Below, piece after piece: positions 23,466 through 35,951 of a stretch of 64,000 nucleotides of DNA. Origin of the DNA: Lycium barbarum (Eukaryota > Streptophyta > Magnoliopsida > Solanales > Solanaceae); NCBI RefSeq assembly GCF_019175385.1, contig NC_083345.1, positions 6,735,205-6,799,204 of the forward strand, read 5' to 3'. The notes under the pieces are model-generated. The model saw nothing but the letters and a program-made list of their open reading frames with translations. It ran no database searches and had not been told where the DNA came from. The translations under genes and the position numbers were made by a program. Each line of letters begins with the position of its first letter. Positions within the stretch are counted from its first letter, which is position 1.

Positions 23466-24600
23466 ATGTTAGCTCACAAAAATTCTAATGAGGTAGAATC
23501 CTCATCTATACAATTTCTTCAAGGGAATGAATTCGTTTTGGTAATCATTCTAAAAGAAGGCATGCCCTTTTTGGTTCAAGGTCACTTCTCTTCTAGCTTC
23601 CCTTGGCAGTTGTTGGTGTTGTGTGATCCAAGTTCTGTTAGTGCATTGAAGTCCCCAGTTGTCTAAACAATCAAATACTTTATTTCCTTCTCTAAAATAA
23701 TTTTGTATACTCCAATTGTCCATCTGATGCATTAGATTTCTGATTTTGTTCATCTTATCCCATAAGCTCCATGGTGTGCCTATGGTCCTGGATGTCCTTT
23801 GGTGCAACCATCAGTGTTGAGATTATAGAAACCATGACTAGGTCTTGACCAAGTGACAGTAACATACATCTTCTTGTCTTTTGCCTTCTCAGAGATGTTA
23901 TATAAATGCTACCAATGCATAAAAAGGATCAATGTTTTTGAACTGCTTATGAGCAACCATCACTGTTTGTGCATTGATGTGGAAAATGATGCCCCTGGTG
24001 TTCATTTTGATGTCTTCAAATCTATGCTTGCACCTAGCCTTCCATATTTGCCAAGCAATAATACTTGGTAGAATATGTAAAATGAGCTTTTGGACAGGAT
24101 TTTTCTCTTTTGATATCCACTAGTTCATCAGCATCAATCTCAAGCAGTTGTGGTTCTGGTTTACTCCAAAAAGCCTGTTGTAGTGCTTCCAGATATATTG
24201 AGCAGTTTGTCCAGTGTAGAAAAGGTGTTCAGCATTCTCCTGTTCAAAATTCCTACAACAAGAACATCTAGAAGGGAGGTGAACTTTGAATCTAGTGAGG
24301 TTTAGATCCGCTACCACCTTGTTATGCAATACTTTCCATGAAAAGAAACAAATTTTAAAGGGGTTCTTGTTATGACAAATCATTATATTCGCAAGTGTTG
24401 TGTCCTTTTATCTTAAGAAGATCCCAAGCTGATTTACTAGTAAATTTCCCATCTAAGTTGATTTTCCATATTGGAATATCTTCCAGAGTTGAAAATTTTA
24501 TAGTAATTCCTTGGATTAAAGTGACTAAGTGGTCAGGAAGACATTGAGTTAATTTAGTAATTCCCCATCAACAGAGCAACCAGATCTCAAAGAATTTTCA
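23466..24600 (-). pseudogene. LINE-type reverse transcriptase 3' part, decayed
   Basis: On the minus strand a zf-RVT block is recognisable at 24120-24480: PIWKINLDGKFTSKSAWDLL, then PFKICFFSWKVLHNKVVADL and LPSRCSCCRN...AEHLFYTG, with the Cys/His pattern typical of this domain. Downstream at 23550-23700 the end of an RNase H-like domain follows (NYFREGNKVFDCLDNWGL, then QLPREARREVTLNQKG). Several stops and at least one frame shift separate the blocks. Plant L1-like elements with an RNase H domain end this way. It is a non-functional 3' fragment; the 5' part was not found. Confidence 0.75.
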
Positions 24601-24886
24601 AGATTTTTCAGGAAGACATTGCGTTAATTCTCATCTCATGAGCTAGCTTTTGAGTTTGAGTTAAACTCGATCCATTTATAAAGCAAAACTCTACCTTGTT
24701 GCCTTTTTAATTTCATCATTGTTTGACTATTTTAAGTTGATCATTAATCTACCACAATGCTCTTCCTTTATCCGAAACCAAGACCGACTATGCTTTGATT
24801 TTTAAGACAACAAGAATCAATCAAGTACTTGACAAATTATTGTCATTTACCCTTATGGAAGAATATATAAAAGACAAACAGGTTTC

Positions 24887-25510
24887 TGTTAGAACAGGGA
24901 TAACAATATCTTCCAACTGCTCAAACTGAAAGAGTTTTCAATTGACTCGGCTTCCTTAGATAATAATAGTAAAAAAATGCTCAAACTGAAACATCATCAA
25001 TTGTTAGAGTACGTATGATAACAATTTTAGAAACTCAAAATAGGACTTGTTTGGCTTAGAGGCACGTCAAGACGTTTCTTGAAAATAGTTAGAGTCTCGC
25101 TCACGAGCAAATGGAAGAACAAATGACAACTCTATCTTTGGGATTCAACTAAGACACACAACAATTAGCATTCAAGAACGTTGCTCTTCTATTCTTGAAT
25201 CAGTGATTTCACCTTTTGATCAATGTCTCTCAAAGTTTCAGGGGGAATTGTTTTTGGAGTGCTTTCCTTTTTCAAAAGAATGAAACACTATTTATAGGAT
25301 AAGAAGTCTCAAAAAAGAAGAGTTTCATTAACTAATAGTTATCAATAGGTTCATGAATTTTACAAATTAAAATGTAACTTTCAAAAACCTAAAAAGTAAA
25401 AAGACTAAATGAAGAATGTATCTTCAAAGTCACATTCATTTAGTTTGGAAATCAAAACAACTTTTATCGGATGAACTGTTTCAAAATTAATTGAGACATT
25501 AATCCTAACA
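24887..25510 (-). repeat. Copia LTR (3' LTR in element orientation)
   Basis: 624 bp. Relative to the partner it carries a roughly 55-bp extra segment near 24935-24990 that partly repeats CTCAAACTGAA. On the minus strand a TATA box CTATAAATAG lies at 25288-25297. Confidence 0.85.
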
Positions 25511-26278
25511 ATCCCCACTTGTTTCAAGAAATTTTAAAATTTTTGAGACATTAATCTAGTAATATGCATCGATAATGGTGTCTTTTGGACTGGAATCATT
25601 AGCTAGTGAAGGCTTTCAAAATTATTGACTACTTAGTGAATGAATCTAAACTAAATAGTTCATTAAATGAAATAGAAGGCATACTCCACGCGCATTATTA
25701 TGTTCAGGTGAAAAGTGAAATCCTTTGACACCTTACGACCATATGTCCTGAATCCTTATCTAAGTGCTTTAAGATTTCCCTGTTAAAATCTTATTGAAGC
25801 GGCCTCCACTTCGCACTTAGCCCAGTGAATTCATCAGAGTAACCTTGCATACTCCGATTAAATAGTCTATGAATTCATTAAGAGAATTTAATCTCATCCT
25901 TCGCAGCAAAGTATAGGTAAGTCTATTAAGAGGGTTCCTACACACTCTAACCGAAACCGGTTTATAGACTTATTAAGAGAATATAATCTCATCCTCCTCT
26001 ATAGAAGGAATATTGGTAAATCTATCAAGAGTCTTCATACTAACTCCAACCGAGATTAGTTTTATAGATTTATTAAGATAATAGAATCTCATCTTATGCA
26101 CATCTACTCACTCTTTTAAGAAATGGAATTTTTTTTGATGTGCTCCACAATTGTAACTTTACTTGTTTTTCCTTTTGAACCTAAGATTGCATCATTAGGT
26201 AGAATTCCCATAAAGTACAATTAATTTTCAACAGGCTTTATTCCATTCCTTTACAAATTTTCAGCACCAATTAGTTGT

Positions 26279-26461
26279 TCAAATTTTAGACAAAGGATCT
26301 ACTAAATTGAACATGGACTTCACATATTGAAGGGAAATAATGCCATCCTCCAATAATTTTTTCCTGTGATTGTGTTGGAGATGAAATTGTCTCGACTTCC
26401 TGTTGTAACAATCACTTGAAGCCCTAAATATAGCAGCTTTATTATCATAATAGATAGTCAA
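26279..26461 (-). pseudogene. Copia RNase H C-terminal fragment
   Basis: 61 codons on the minus strand read YYDNKAAIFRASSDCYNRKS, then QLHNH-type and DGIISLQYVKSMFNLVDPLS blocks. These match the DNKAAI...ISLQYV...NLVDPLTK order of copia RNase H. It sits where RNase H should be, about 0.8 kb before the 3' LTR of the minus-strand element. Sequence further upstream is too decayed to read. Confidence 0.8.
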
Positions 26462-26908
26462 AAAGATGGCACCGACTTACTCCATATAGGAATATCTAGC
26501 ATGATACTTCTAATCCAAACAATTTCTTCTCAAATAGAAGGTATAAGTGTAAATTTGTATTCCATCAACTAGTCATCATCAATACTGGACCAGTTCAATG
26601 TATCCACCAAAGATTTTTTGGGGCTGACATAACAAAGTTTATGTCTTATATTCAACAAAATTATATTAGAAAATCTGGTCTACTATTGGCTTTTGAAAGA
26701 TAGTCAAATACCTCATACTTTCAATATTCCAAGAGCTTTCTCATCGTTTGGAGCTCAAAAATCATATTATTGCTGAGTATAATACACCAAATTCATTATA
26801 TAAATTCATGAAAAACCTTCAACTTATAATGGAATCAATATTATTTCCTCTTGATCTCAAAATAATATTCTAACTTTCAAGCATTGATATGATCTTTATA
26901 AATAATAA

Positions 26909-27247
26909 TGGGAAAATTTCAATAATGTACAATCTAGCATACAAATTACATTTGCGTAGTCATATTTTAAATTACACTCCGCATGGCCACTTTTTCACAA
27001 TATACAACATTATATAACAATATACAAATTTTATACATTTGGAGTAGACAATGTGTCAACCTTGTGTAAAAGTGTATAACAATGTATAAGAGGTGTTTAT
27101 ATCCAAGAAAATTCAATCAACAATATACAGCATTTTTTCAACTGTAGTGAGGGTACAAATATACAACAAGCTTTTGAAGTGAGGGGTACAAATTGGACCA
27201 TTGGATAATTTTACAAACGTGGGCTATTTCGGGTAATTATTTTTCCT
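26909..27247. repeat. Probable nested MITE-like insertion
   Basis: Ends GGGAAAATTTCAATAATG and, inverted, GGAAAAATAATTACCCGAAA enclose a tract of ATATACAA-type repeats and TGGCCAC/GGGCTATTTCGG motifs. Pairing of the ends is weak and no duplication was identified. Confidence 0.3.
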
Positions 27248-28487
27248 AAATAGTCATAGAGGTTATTTCCGCAATAATATATTCGTATCACTACACAAAC
27301 TCGAAAGTATATTTTTCATGATTTATGTACGCAACATATAGGTACACCAACTTTCAAGTATGTGTATGATATTTTTAAATTACATGTTTCATATCTACTA
27401 ACAACCTTAAAAGTTTATCTTGAATAATCACGGATGAAAGTGATAAAATCTCTTTCCGTTTTGTGACAAATAAACCTTCTCATGAATGTTTGCGTAAATT
27501 AATCCCAAATGTGTGAATTTTCTTTCAACTGTCTTGAAAGGTTTCTTAATTAGCTTGCACTTACTACAAGTAAGATACCACCATCATGTTTCTTTTCACA
27601 TACAATAATTAATCCATTATTTACCAAGAGTCAAATGGATTTAAAATTCACATGATCCAGACGTTCATGCCCTATATCAAAAAACTCCATAATATAAGGA
27701 GAAATATTTTCATTTTGTCACAATCTCAAAATAATATTTAGGCTTTCAGGCATATATATTATCTTATCAAATAATATGCTCCAAATCCTTTCACAAACTT
27801 GCAAATTCACATTTTGCAATTTTATGCGAGCAATATCTATATGCAAACCAATTTACATTTTTTTCTTCAAAAAAATCATATGTTATCTCTAATCATGTGC
27901 ACCATTCAAGATTATCACAAGAAGGATCATCTACCTCGCATTAGATTTCACGAAAAATCACAATAGGCAGAGAATAAATAGAGATTAGAGTTTAGAAGAT
28001 AAAACCCAAATTTCATGGACAATTCTCCTTTTGAGTATGACTTTGATGTTGTCTAATTGGTCATCTCAACCGTCAACGTCAGCAACATACCATAAATTTT
28101 GATCCCAAGTATTTGGCTTCTATTCAATACCACTTTTTTTACGCTACGTTTGGTAATTCCCGATCAACAGAGCAAGATCTCAAATCAATGGAAAAACTAA
28201 AAGATTTTGATGGACCTCACATCTTCAAGAGAAAGTTTCAAGCCATAATATAGTCCGTGATTTTTTTTTTTTCAACCTTTCCACATGATAGAATTTCCAT
28301 AGAGATATATATTAACTCTATCATTTCCCCTCACTATTTCATAGATTATTTTAAAGCATTTCATGTCACATACTATATGACAAGTTTTATCCCAAAGTAT
28401 TCAACATACCAATTGACTCCTCCACATCTATATGCATTCTAATGCCTGGATTTGTTGCTCAACCCATAGAGACAACTATCTTCAAAT

Positions 28488-29246
28488 TGTTAGAACAAAG
28501 ATAATAATATCTTCCAACTGCTCGAACTGAAATATCATCAAATTGTTAGAGTATAGATGATAACAATATTAGAAACTCAAAATAGGACTTGCTTGGCTTA
28601 AAGGCACGTAAAAACGTTTCTTGAAGATAGTTGAAGTCTCCCACGAGCAAACGGAAGAACAAATGACAACTCTATCTTCGGGATTCAACTAAGCCACACA
28701 ACAAGTAGCATTTAGGAATGTTGCTCTTCTATTCTTGAATCGGTAATTTCACCTTTTGATCAATGTCTCTCAAAGTTTCCAGGGGGGATTGTTTTTGGAG
28801 TGCTTGCCTTTTTCAAAAGAATGAAACACTATTTATAGGATAAAAGTCTTGAAAAGGAAGAGTTTCATTCAGGGGCGGAGCCACATTGGCTCCAGGGGGT
28901 TCATCCGAACCCCCTCGGCGAAAAATTACAGTGTATTTTCAAAGTTAAAATTATTTTGTTATGTATATATAGTAGATGTTGAACCCCCTGACTTCTTTGT
29001 GTATTTACCATTTAGAATTTTTGAACCCCCTGGATGAAAATCCTGGCTCCGCCACTTGTTTCATTAACTAATACTTATTAATAGGTTCATGAATTTTACA
29101 AATTAAAATGTAACTTTCAAGAACCTAAAACGTAAAAAGAGTAAATGAAGAATTTATCTTCAAATTCACATTCATTTAGTTTGAAAATCAAAACAACTTT
29201 TATCAGATGAACTGTTTCAAAATTAATTGAGACATTAATCCTAACA
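28488..29246 (-). repeat. Copia LTR (5' LTR in element orientation) with MITE inside
   Basis: 759 bp including the 188-bp MITE and its 8-bp duplication; without them about 563 bp. A minus-strand TATA box CTATAAATAG lies at 28829-28838. The adjoining interior does not show an intact TGGTATCAGAGC primer site. Confidence 0.85.
28870..29057. mobile_element. hAT-type MITE, 188 bp
   Basis: Starts CAGGGGCGGAGCCA and ends TGGCTCCGCCACTT, so the ends pair through GGCGGAGCCA. It is flanked by an exact 8-bp duplication GTTTCATT at 28862-28869 and 29058-29065. The empty site is visible in the partner LTR (GAGTTTCATTAACTA at about 25320), which confirms both boundaries. Confidence 0.92.
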
Positions 29247-30653
29247 GTTAGGGATATCAAGAAGTTGACTAAGGAAACTAGGAAAGGGCAAAATCTACAG
29301 AGACTAATAGAACTCTAACAGAAAACAAGAGAGGGACAAATAGTACTCTAGCAAAGAAATTGTAACAGCATACATGTTTCACAAGCTTAACATTGCAGAA
29401 TCCATGTACTCATCACAATGATTAATTTTCTGGAAAACTGTGCAATCAAGATAATAAAAATAAAGAAGTACAGCAAGTTTAATTTTTCAGCATTGACATT
29501 AATACTGAGTTTGAGACTTTTGACACCATATCTCAAGCCAACGAGGCTCTCGCCCACCCGAAAACTACGGTGTTGAAACTCTAAAGTTAGAGCAAGTGTA
29601 CCAACTTGACAAACCAGCTATGGACAATAAGATATTTTCATTGATTATATCAGAATGGTATCTAAATTCAAACTCAAAGACCTTAAGAAACATAGTTTAG
29701 AGCCACTTGAAGAACATAAATCCATATACTAATGTTTAGAGTCAACCTAAAATATTTCAATATAGAGTGGAATGCAATACGGATATATAGACTAAGCTAT
29801 GTTATTTCAAATGTAAACATAATAATTAGAAGACTAAGAGACATGTTTGACTAGTGATTTTGCTTCCACATATATATTTCTAATGCTTATCTTTTGCGGA
29901 TTATCCACAGGAACACTTCAACAGAATGTACCTTATACTATATTTGCATTTTTCCTTTTCTTTTTAAAATATTTCATTATTACTTTTTACCCAATTGATT
30001 AAAACAACAGTATATCTACTACTAACATCTTAAAGGGCCTTGCCTCACTTTGTACTCCCGCGGCCACAGACGCTTCCATCCTCTCAGAGGTGGATGGAGC
30101 TTTTGGACAATGGTTCATCTGAAAGCAGTATTTTCGGGACAAAACACATATTTATTTATAAAAAAAAAAAAAAAAACCTTAAATTCTGATCCAATAACTT
30201 CAAAGTTCAATGATAAGAACATCAAAGGCTGATCCCATCAAGTTTAAATCCTGGACACGTCATAATTAAATAAACATGTAACACATGCCGTCAAGTTTAA
30301 ATCCGAGGCATAAATCTGAATAATAGACAGAGATAATACTAGGCAGAACTGCAATAGACACGTTACAATTAAATATGCAATGTACAAAGTGGTGGTTCCA
30401 AATAAATATGAATTGCATGGTAGCCAGTTTCTTCATAGATAGATTACAAGAAAATGAAGTCACTTTACACAAGCCCGGAAATAACTTACAGAAATTTACA
30501 CTTCATAAATAAACGTTACACAGACGACTGCAAAAAAAGCTTTTGCAGTTTAAAAAGCAGTCAAATGCACAACCCTTACAGCGGTAACAAGAAGCAAAAC
30601 CAAGAAAAGAGAAGTTCTTTATCTTATTAAATTAGAAGATACTCACAAAAGGC
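29247..30653. other. Intergenic downstream of the TPX2-family gene
   Basis: No coding frame of note. Near 30085, TCAGAGGTGGATGGAGCTTT may be the end of a decayed hAT-type MITE. The last few hundred bases up to 30653 should hold the 3' UTR of the minus-strand TPX2-family gene; no single poly(A) signal stands out. Confidence 0.4.
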
Positions 30654-33249
30654 TCAAGAATGAACAGTAATGTTCACATTCATTTCTTCACGCATCTTAG
30701 TCATATATGACTCATTTATCTCCGCTGCATGATTGGCTTCGTTGTTAAATTTGTATATGGCAGTACCATTCTGAATATTTACGCGGTCTTTCCTATTTCT
30801 GGAACCAAAGGCATCATTTTCATTGTTAACTAAAAGACTGTGGCGAGTTCCCCGATCATAAGCTCCCATCCCTTTGTCTAAACCAACCGAGTCATTGCAG
30901 CTCTTCCTTCTTCCCAACCTCGGTGATTTTGCACGAGTTGGTGGTGCCTGCAGTCAAAAGAAATAAAAAATTCAGAATTGAAGGTGATCATATCCCATAG
31001 ACAGCTATGGATATCAATATTGGAGCAACCTTATATGAACTGTGACTGCGGGTGGCAAAATTAGCTCATGAAAACATGACTCACCCAACTAGTTCAAGTT
31101 TGGGCTGAGATGTAGCCTATGGTGGGCAAATACGTAGCCCAAATTGACCCATAAAAACCTTATCAAAATATTTTGAAGGACATTATTTTTATTAGATATG
31201 TTATATTTAGTCATAATAAAAACAAGTAGTTTTATTAGGTACTTAAAATATTATAAAAGATCAAATAGAGAGATTAAAACTTAGTAAGAATTGAGCGGGT
31301 TGGATTATGACCCATTTTTTAGCTCATTTTAGCCCAACTAACTTTTGACCCGCGCATTTATTAACTCAAACCATTTGGACCTGCCCATTTGACACCCCTA
31401 ACTGTGTCACTCTAAGGCCGCTTATCACAATGTAAAAGATATACTGCAGATCAAAATTTTGGTGAATACCTTGGCTAAAAATATGTAAGTTATAACACCA
31501 GTGACGTTATGCAGTACCTTCTTCAATTCAGTCTTTGGTGGGGGTCCCTCATGGTAGAAGCTCGGCATTGGGTTTGCCTTAAACATCAAACTTTTTCTCA
31601 GTTGCTTTATAGCTGCTTCTCTCTCTTCCTAATAATTGAAGGTACACAAGAAAAGTTATGTTATATATTTGAAAAGATAAGTCTGATAATGCTCTTTTGT
31701 TGGTATTCCACTTATACTAAGCATAACAAGTTATAGCTGTAGCTTCAATAACATGCACCTTCGTCCTTGCCTCCCACTGAATTTTCTGGGCCTCCAAAGC
31801 TTGATGTTTCTCCTCTAATTTTGAGTAAAACTGCAAAAGAGAAAATCAATATAAGAACTAACCAATATCATCCTCTTTCATGCTTGCTCTTGTTTACGTT
31901 TAAAAGGGGCAAGACGAGAAGAATAACAAGGTAGAAACCCGATCAAACATAGAACTAAATGAGAAGTTTCAGTAATCCAGTAAATCAATAGCTACCTCTT
32001 TCCTTTTCTCTACACGTTCAGATAATCGGAATACAGGGGCTGACGCAACAGTGGCCCTGGATTTTCTTGCTGATAGCGTAGCACTTCTCGTAACATAAAC
32101 GCAGCATCATAAGACAAGGGAGCACATTAAAAATAGCACAGACCTTATTAAGCTAAAATCAGGGGAGAAAGTGGATACCAAGAAGTAACTGAGCATGAGT
32201 CTTCTTCATCCGAATGCTTCTTGTTATCAGGTTGTAGCGGCTTTCTAGTTGCAACTGGTGTGGAGACCTGGTCAAAAATACAATATTCACGGAATCAGTT
32301 ACTAACAGGCAGTTAGATTCATAGACCACTAGTGTAATCGTTATGCATTAACTTCTCTGAAACAGTAACACATTTAAGAGGAAGTTTTCTCATCAACCAA
32401 GAGAGAACACGACGGCAATATCATTTCAAAGATCAAGTGCTATTGATGAATCCTCTCTCCTTAATGATAAGAATTTGCAGATAAGGTAACAAAAAAGGGA
32501 TAATTACCTTTTTGGACCATACAAAACAATAATAGCCGGCAAATGTATATGTCATGTATATTAAGAATAACTATACATATAATATACATAATCAGTGTAT
32601 ATGTATTGCATATTTTGGCTAGCGTACCTGATCAATTTGGGCTGATGGACCAGAAATGAAAAAGCTCTAAAAAAACAGATTATCTGCATAGGGAACTAAC
32701 CTGGTTTTGTTTCGTACTTGGGACTCGCAAATTATTGGCTTCAGGTGTCTTATAATTGACATTGTCTGCATCACTTCCAACAAGACGAGTTCCATGAGAC
32801 GCACGCTTCTCAGTTGCCAAAGCAAATGGCTGAGGAACTGTACACTTTGTTTTGCAGTTTCCAGAAACAGATTTGGTTGCTGATTTCACTGAGGTTCTTG
32901 ATCTCTTGTTATCATCTTTTAATTTTCGGACTTCAGAGTTGTTCTCCTTTGTAGGAAATTCAATCTCACATTTTGAGCTCTGTGTACATTGCTCTTTCGT
33001 ACTTTCAACTTCACATGGTTTGGATATCTCAACCGATACTTCGGCTGTGCATTCCTTCACTTCATACTCCTTTGTTTCAACGCTCTCTTTCAGCATATCA
33101 GTTTCTTGATCCTGAATAATAAGCTTGGATGACTGAACATCTTGATTACTTTCTATTAGGTAACTTGCATCTGGAGAAGCACCATCACAGTAACTTATGC
33201 AACCGTTTTGCTCCTTGTCCATACAGATATCGGTAACTTCCAGCTCCAT
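30654..33249 (-). CDS. TPX2-domain (WVD2-like) microtubule-associated protein
   Basis: Six coding exons, right to left: 33249-32701, 32267-32179, 32083-31996, 31830-31759, 31628-31518 and 30947-30654. All have GT/AG borders and join in frame to 400 aa plus stop. The N-terminal half ([14 protein letters not shown]...) is acidic and low in complexity. The C-terminal half holds the TPX2/KLEEK domain: [20 protein letters not shown], then [20 protein letters not shown] and [14 protein letters not shown], followed by a basic [14 protein letters not shown] tail. WVD2-like proteins bind and bundle cortical microtubules and influence cell expansion; that role is inferred from the family. The start is the first ATG after an acceptor (TTACTTAATTTCAG); an upstream in-frame ATG lies in the intron. 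The acceptor of exon 3 must be the second AG in GAGAAG; the first would create a stop. Intron 5 and a leader intron carry MITEs. Confidence 0.9.
31047..31400. mobile_element. hAT-type MITE in an intron of the TPX2-family gene
   Basis: Ends TGCGGGTGGCAAA and, inverted, TAGGGGTGTCAAA. The flanking 8-mers ACTGTGAC (31039-31046) and ACTGTGTC (31401-31408) match at seven of eight positions. The interior carries GACCCATTTT/TAGCCCAAC repeats. It lies in intron 5 (30948-31517). Confidence 0.8.
32490..32645. repeat. Repeat fragment in intron 1 of the TPX2-family gene
   Basis: GATAATTACCTTTTTGGACC, AATAGCCGGCAAATGTATA and an ATACATATAATATACATA tract followed by TTTTGGCTAGC resemble a dispersed repeat common in Solanaceae introns. 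Ends are not well defined. Confidence 0.4.
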
Positions 33250-33774
33250 AATATCTGAAATTAAGTAAAACAAATAAGAAAGCATTAAGTAGAAATAAGG
33301 GCTTCAACTTGGAACAATGTCTATTTGATTCATCAGACTGGTTTTTTAAATAATATTTGATCCATTACATATGATGGTTAAAATAATTTAGTTATTCGTC
33401 TACCAAAAATTAAAGATAGAGCATACAGTTTAGACAACATGAAAAGGTATCCCCACAGTATAAAAAGATGAAAGAGGCACAACCATTTTGTTACCTAACA
33501 ATTAAAGAAAAAAATGAAGATACTAATACTAGATATAACACTATAGCTCAAGAAAGGAAAGTTAATACCTCAAATGATAACACCAGAACCTTTCTCACAC
33601 TACTATTTCCATCTATTTACATATAAAAATATCTACCATCAACTTATAAGCAGAAAAACATCCATCCATACAAATATATGCAAACCTATGGCTAAAGAAA
33701 CCTACATAAGTTAGCAAGAAATTCAAGAATTCGAACGAATCCAACAACTTGTTTTTGTTAGGAGGTCCTCTAGA

Positions 33775-33950
33775 CAGAGGCGGAGCTAGTGCTTCAGTTA
33801 CAGGTTTGCCGAACCCAGTAGCTCTGGTCAAAACCCTGTATTTGCATTAAAAAATCCATTGAATATGTACAAATTATTAATTTAGAACTCTAATAACTTT
33901 AAATGACTAGAATCGTGAACCCATAACTTCAAATTCTGGCTCCGCCGCTG
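33775..33950. mobile_element. hAT-type MITE upstream of the first coding exon
   Basis: 176 bp; starts CAGAGGCGGAGCTA and ends TGGCTCCGCCGCTG. It is flanked by an exact 8-bp duplication CCTCTAGA at 33767-33774 and 33951-33958. It is the same family type as the element at 28870-29057. It lies in the probable leader intron of the TPX2-family gene. Confidence 0.9.
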
Positions 33951-34639
33951 CCTCTAGATACAGTGATTGCAGGAAAGATGGAATCTTTTACACGCATTTC
34001 AATGCAACGACTATCAATTTTGAAAGTTAGAACAATAGAAGCCCATACGCATGCAATATACATAAGGGATACAAGAACAACCACAATTTTCTTTATTGAA
34101 AGAAGCTAATTAATTACCCCCTATGTCCTAAAATCTTTCTCATATTTCACTTCTAAGGAGTCACACTAAGTTCAGAAACATTTAAAAATGTGTCTTCTTG
34201 CAATTTTGATGCTAGATCATAGTTTCTAAGTATCTACCGAATTTAAAAATATGAAAAACAAAATTACATACAGTGGTGTCCATTAAAACTAAACATTCTG
34301 AATTTTCAGGAACCCCATTAACTTACATATTAACCTCTAAAATCTGAATTTACCTATCTAATAAGTGGAAAAAGAAGTCATTACTAGACTCCAAAACATT
34401 TCATCTTCAATGAAAATACGGTGAAGTCAATTGAAAAATCACATTTTTACCTCAGAACCCATTTAAATACTCAACATTCAACTGCTTACACCCACCAAAA
34501 CTATAGCTAAAAGCCTAAAACGTCAGTATTTAGACCCCAAAAAGATTCATCTTTTAAAACCACATTCACCAAAATTATCCAAAGAAACAAATTTTACAAA
34601 GAACACATTGTTGAGATCATGTCCTATGTAATTATAGAT

Positions 34640-35350
34640 CTAAAACCCAAGAATTTACATTGCATGAAAACCCAAATTCCCAAATGCAAGAACCAACAAC
34701 AACAAAACAATGGACTTCAAAAGAAAATTAGAAACAACAAAAAGATCAAAACTTTACCAATAATGTATCAAGAAAACATAAACCCAGGAAGTTATTTACA
34801 TTGCATTAAAACCCAAATTCCCAAATGCAAGAACCAACAACAACAAATCCATGACCTTCCATATAATTAGAAACAAAAGAAAAGATCAAAATTTTACCAA
34901 GAATGTATCAAGAAAACAGAAACTAAGGAAGTAAGAAAACATAAACCAAGGAAGTAATTTACATATCATTAAACCCCAAATGCAACAACCAATGGCAAAC
35001 AAATCAATGAACTTCCAAAAAAAGTTAGAAACAAAAGAAAAGATCAAAGCTTTACCAAGAATGTATCAAAAAAAAAAAACATAAACCAGGAAGTAATTTA
35101 CATATCATTAAACCCCAAATGCAAGAACCAATGACAAACAAATCAATGAACTTCCAAAAAAAGTTAGAAACAAAAGAAAAGATCAAAGCTTTACCAAGAA
35201 TGTATCAAAAAAAAAAAACATAAACCAGGAAGTAATTTACATATCATTAAACCCCAAATGCAAGAACCAATGACAAACAAATCATTGAAAAAAATTTAGA
35301 AACAAAAGAAAAGATCAAAGCTTTACCAAGAATTTATCAAAAAGAACATA
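34640..35350 (-). repeat. Five tandem ~130-160 bp repeats containing a splice-donor motif
   Basis: A unit with AAGATCAAAGCTTTACCAAG, CATAAACCAGGAAGTAATTT and AACCCCAAATGCAAGAACC recurs about five times. On the minus strand each unit reads TTGATACATTCTTGGTAAAG, a good 5' splice site (CTTG|GTAAAG), at about 35325, 35194, 35054, 34896 and 34756. The array sits between the putative promoter (about 35550) and the first coding exon of the TPX2-family gene, so the units look like a duplicated end of a leader exon plus start of its intron. Confidence 0.75.
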
Positions 35351-35548
35351 AACTTGGGAAATGAGAAGTATAATATGTGTGAAATGTTTGAATTTTTTTC
35401 TTCTTGTAACTGACCTTTGAATAAGAGTCCACTTTGCTTGTTTTATGTTCTGTTGTTTGTGTAAATTTGCTGTAGTTAGGCTTTATCCAGCAGGTTTTGG
35501 GAGCGGTGTCCCTGTCTGTATATGTATAGGTCGTCCCTGTAACTGGTA

Positions 35549-35556
35549 TATTTATA
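35549..35556 (-). promoter_or_regulatory. Putative TATA box of the TPX2-family gene
   Basis: TATAAATA on the minus strand, followed about 30 bp downstream by the start of an AT-poorer leader-like stretch ending in the tandem donor array. Position and strand fit a promoter with a non-coding first exon at roughly 35520-35330; transcript start is inferred. Confidence 0.4.
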
Positions 35557-35951
35557 TGTCTGCTTCTTCTCTAATATGAACAGTGAACTCTAAATAATTT
35601 TTTTAATGGCAAATAAAAGAACAGAAACAGGGAATGAGAAAATAATGATACTAGCAATTGTTATAATAAGACAAAAAAAAGTAGTATAATTTTAGGTATT
35701 ATTTCATAAAAAAAAAGAAGGGAAAATGAGAGAAATCTGTACCTTTTATTGTTTTGTTTTATTTCATTCTGTTTGTTAGTATACTTTAGTAAATTCCAAG
35801 AAAGAAATATTTTATTTGAAATAATTGGTGAGTAAATTTTGAATACTTCTTGACTTAAAAAGTGTGTGTGGGGTGCGGGGTAGTATTTTTGGAGGTTCAG
35901 ATTACCTGCAAATATATTAAAATAAAAAAAGGACAAATTTCCTATTATTTA

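Larger units (their letters stand above)
24887..29246 (-). mobile_element. Ty1/copia element on the minus strand, internally decayed
   Basis: Direct LTRs at 24887-25510 and 28488-29246 both start TGTTAGAACA and end AATCCTAACA on the plus strand. Next to the left LTR, ATCCCCACTTGTTTCAAG is the complement of a polypurine tract (AAGTGGGGAT), which fixes the transcription direction as right to left. The 3-kb interior keeps only a copia RNase H end; gag, integrase and reverse transcriptase are not recognisable. The LTRs have diverged noticeably, and I see no matching target-site duplication (GTTTC versus GTTAG), so the insertion is old. Confidence 0.85.

Noticed and set aside
24882..29251. A target-site duplication for the minus-strand copia element
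   Set aside because: GTTTC and GTTAG differ at two positions; not accepted as a duplication.
32852..33109. Plus-strand frame opposite the TPX2-family exon 1
   Set aside because: It is the antisense of the acidic N-terminal coding exon and has no independent support.
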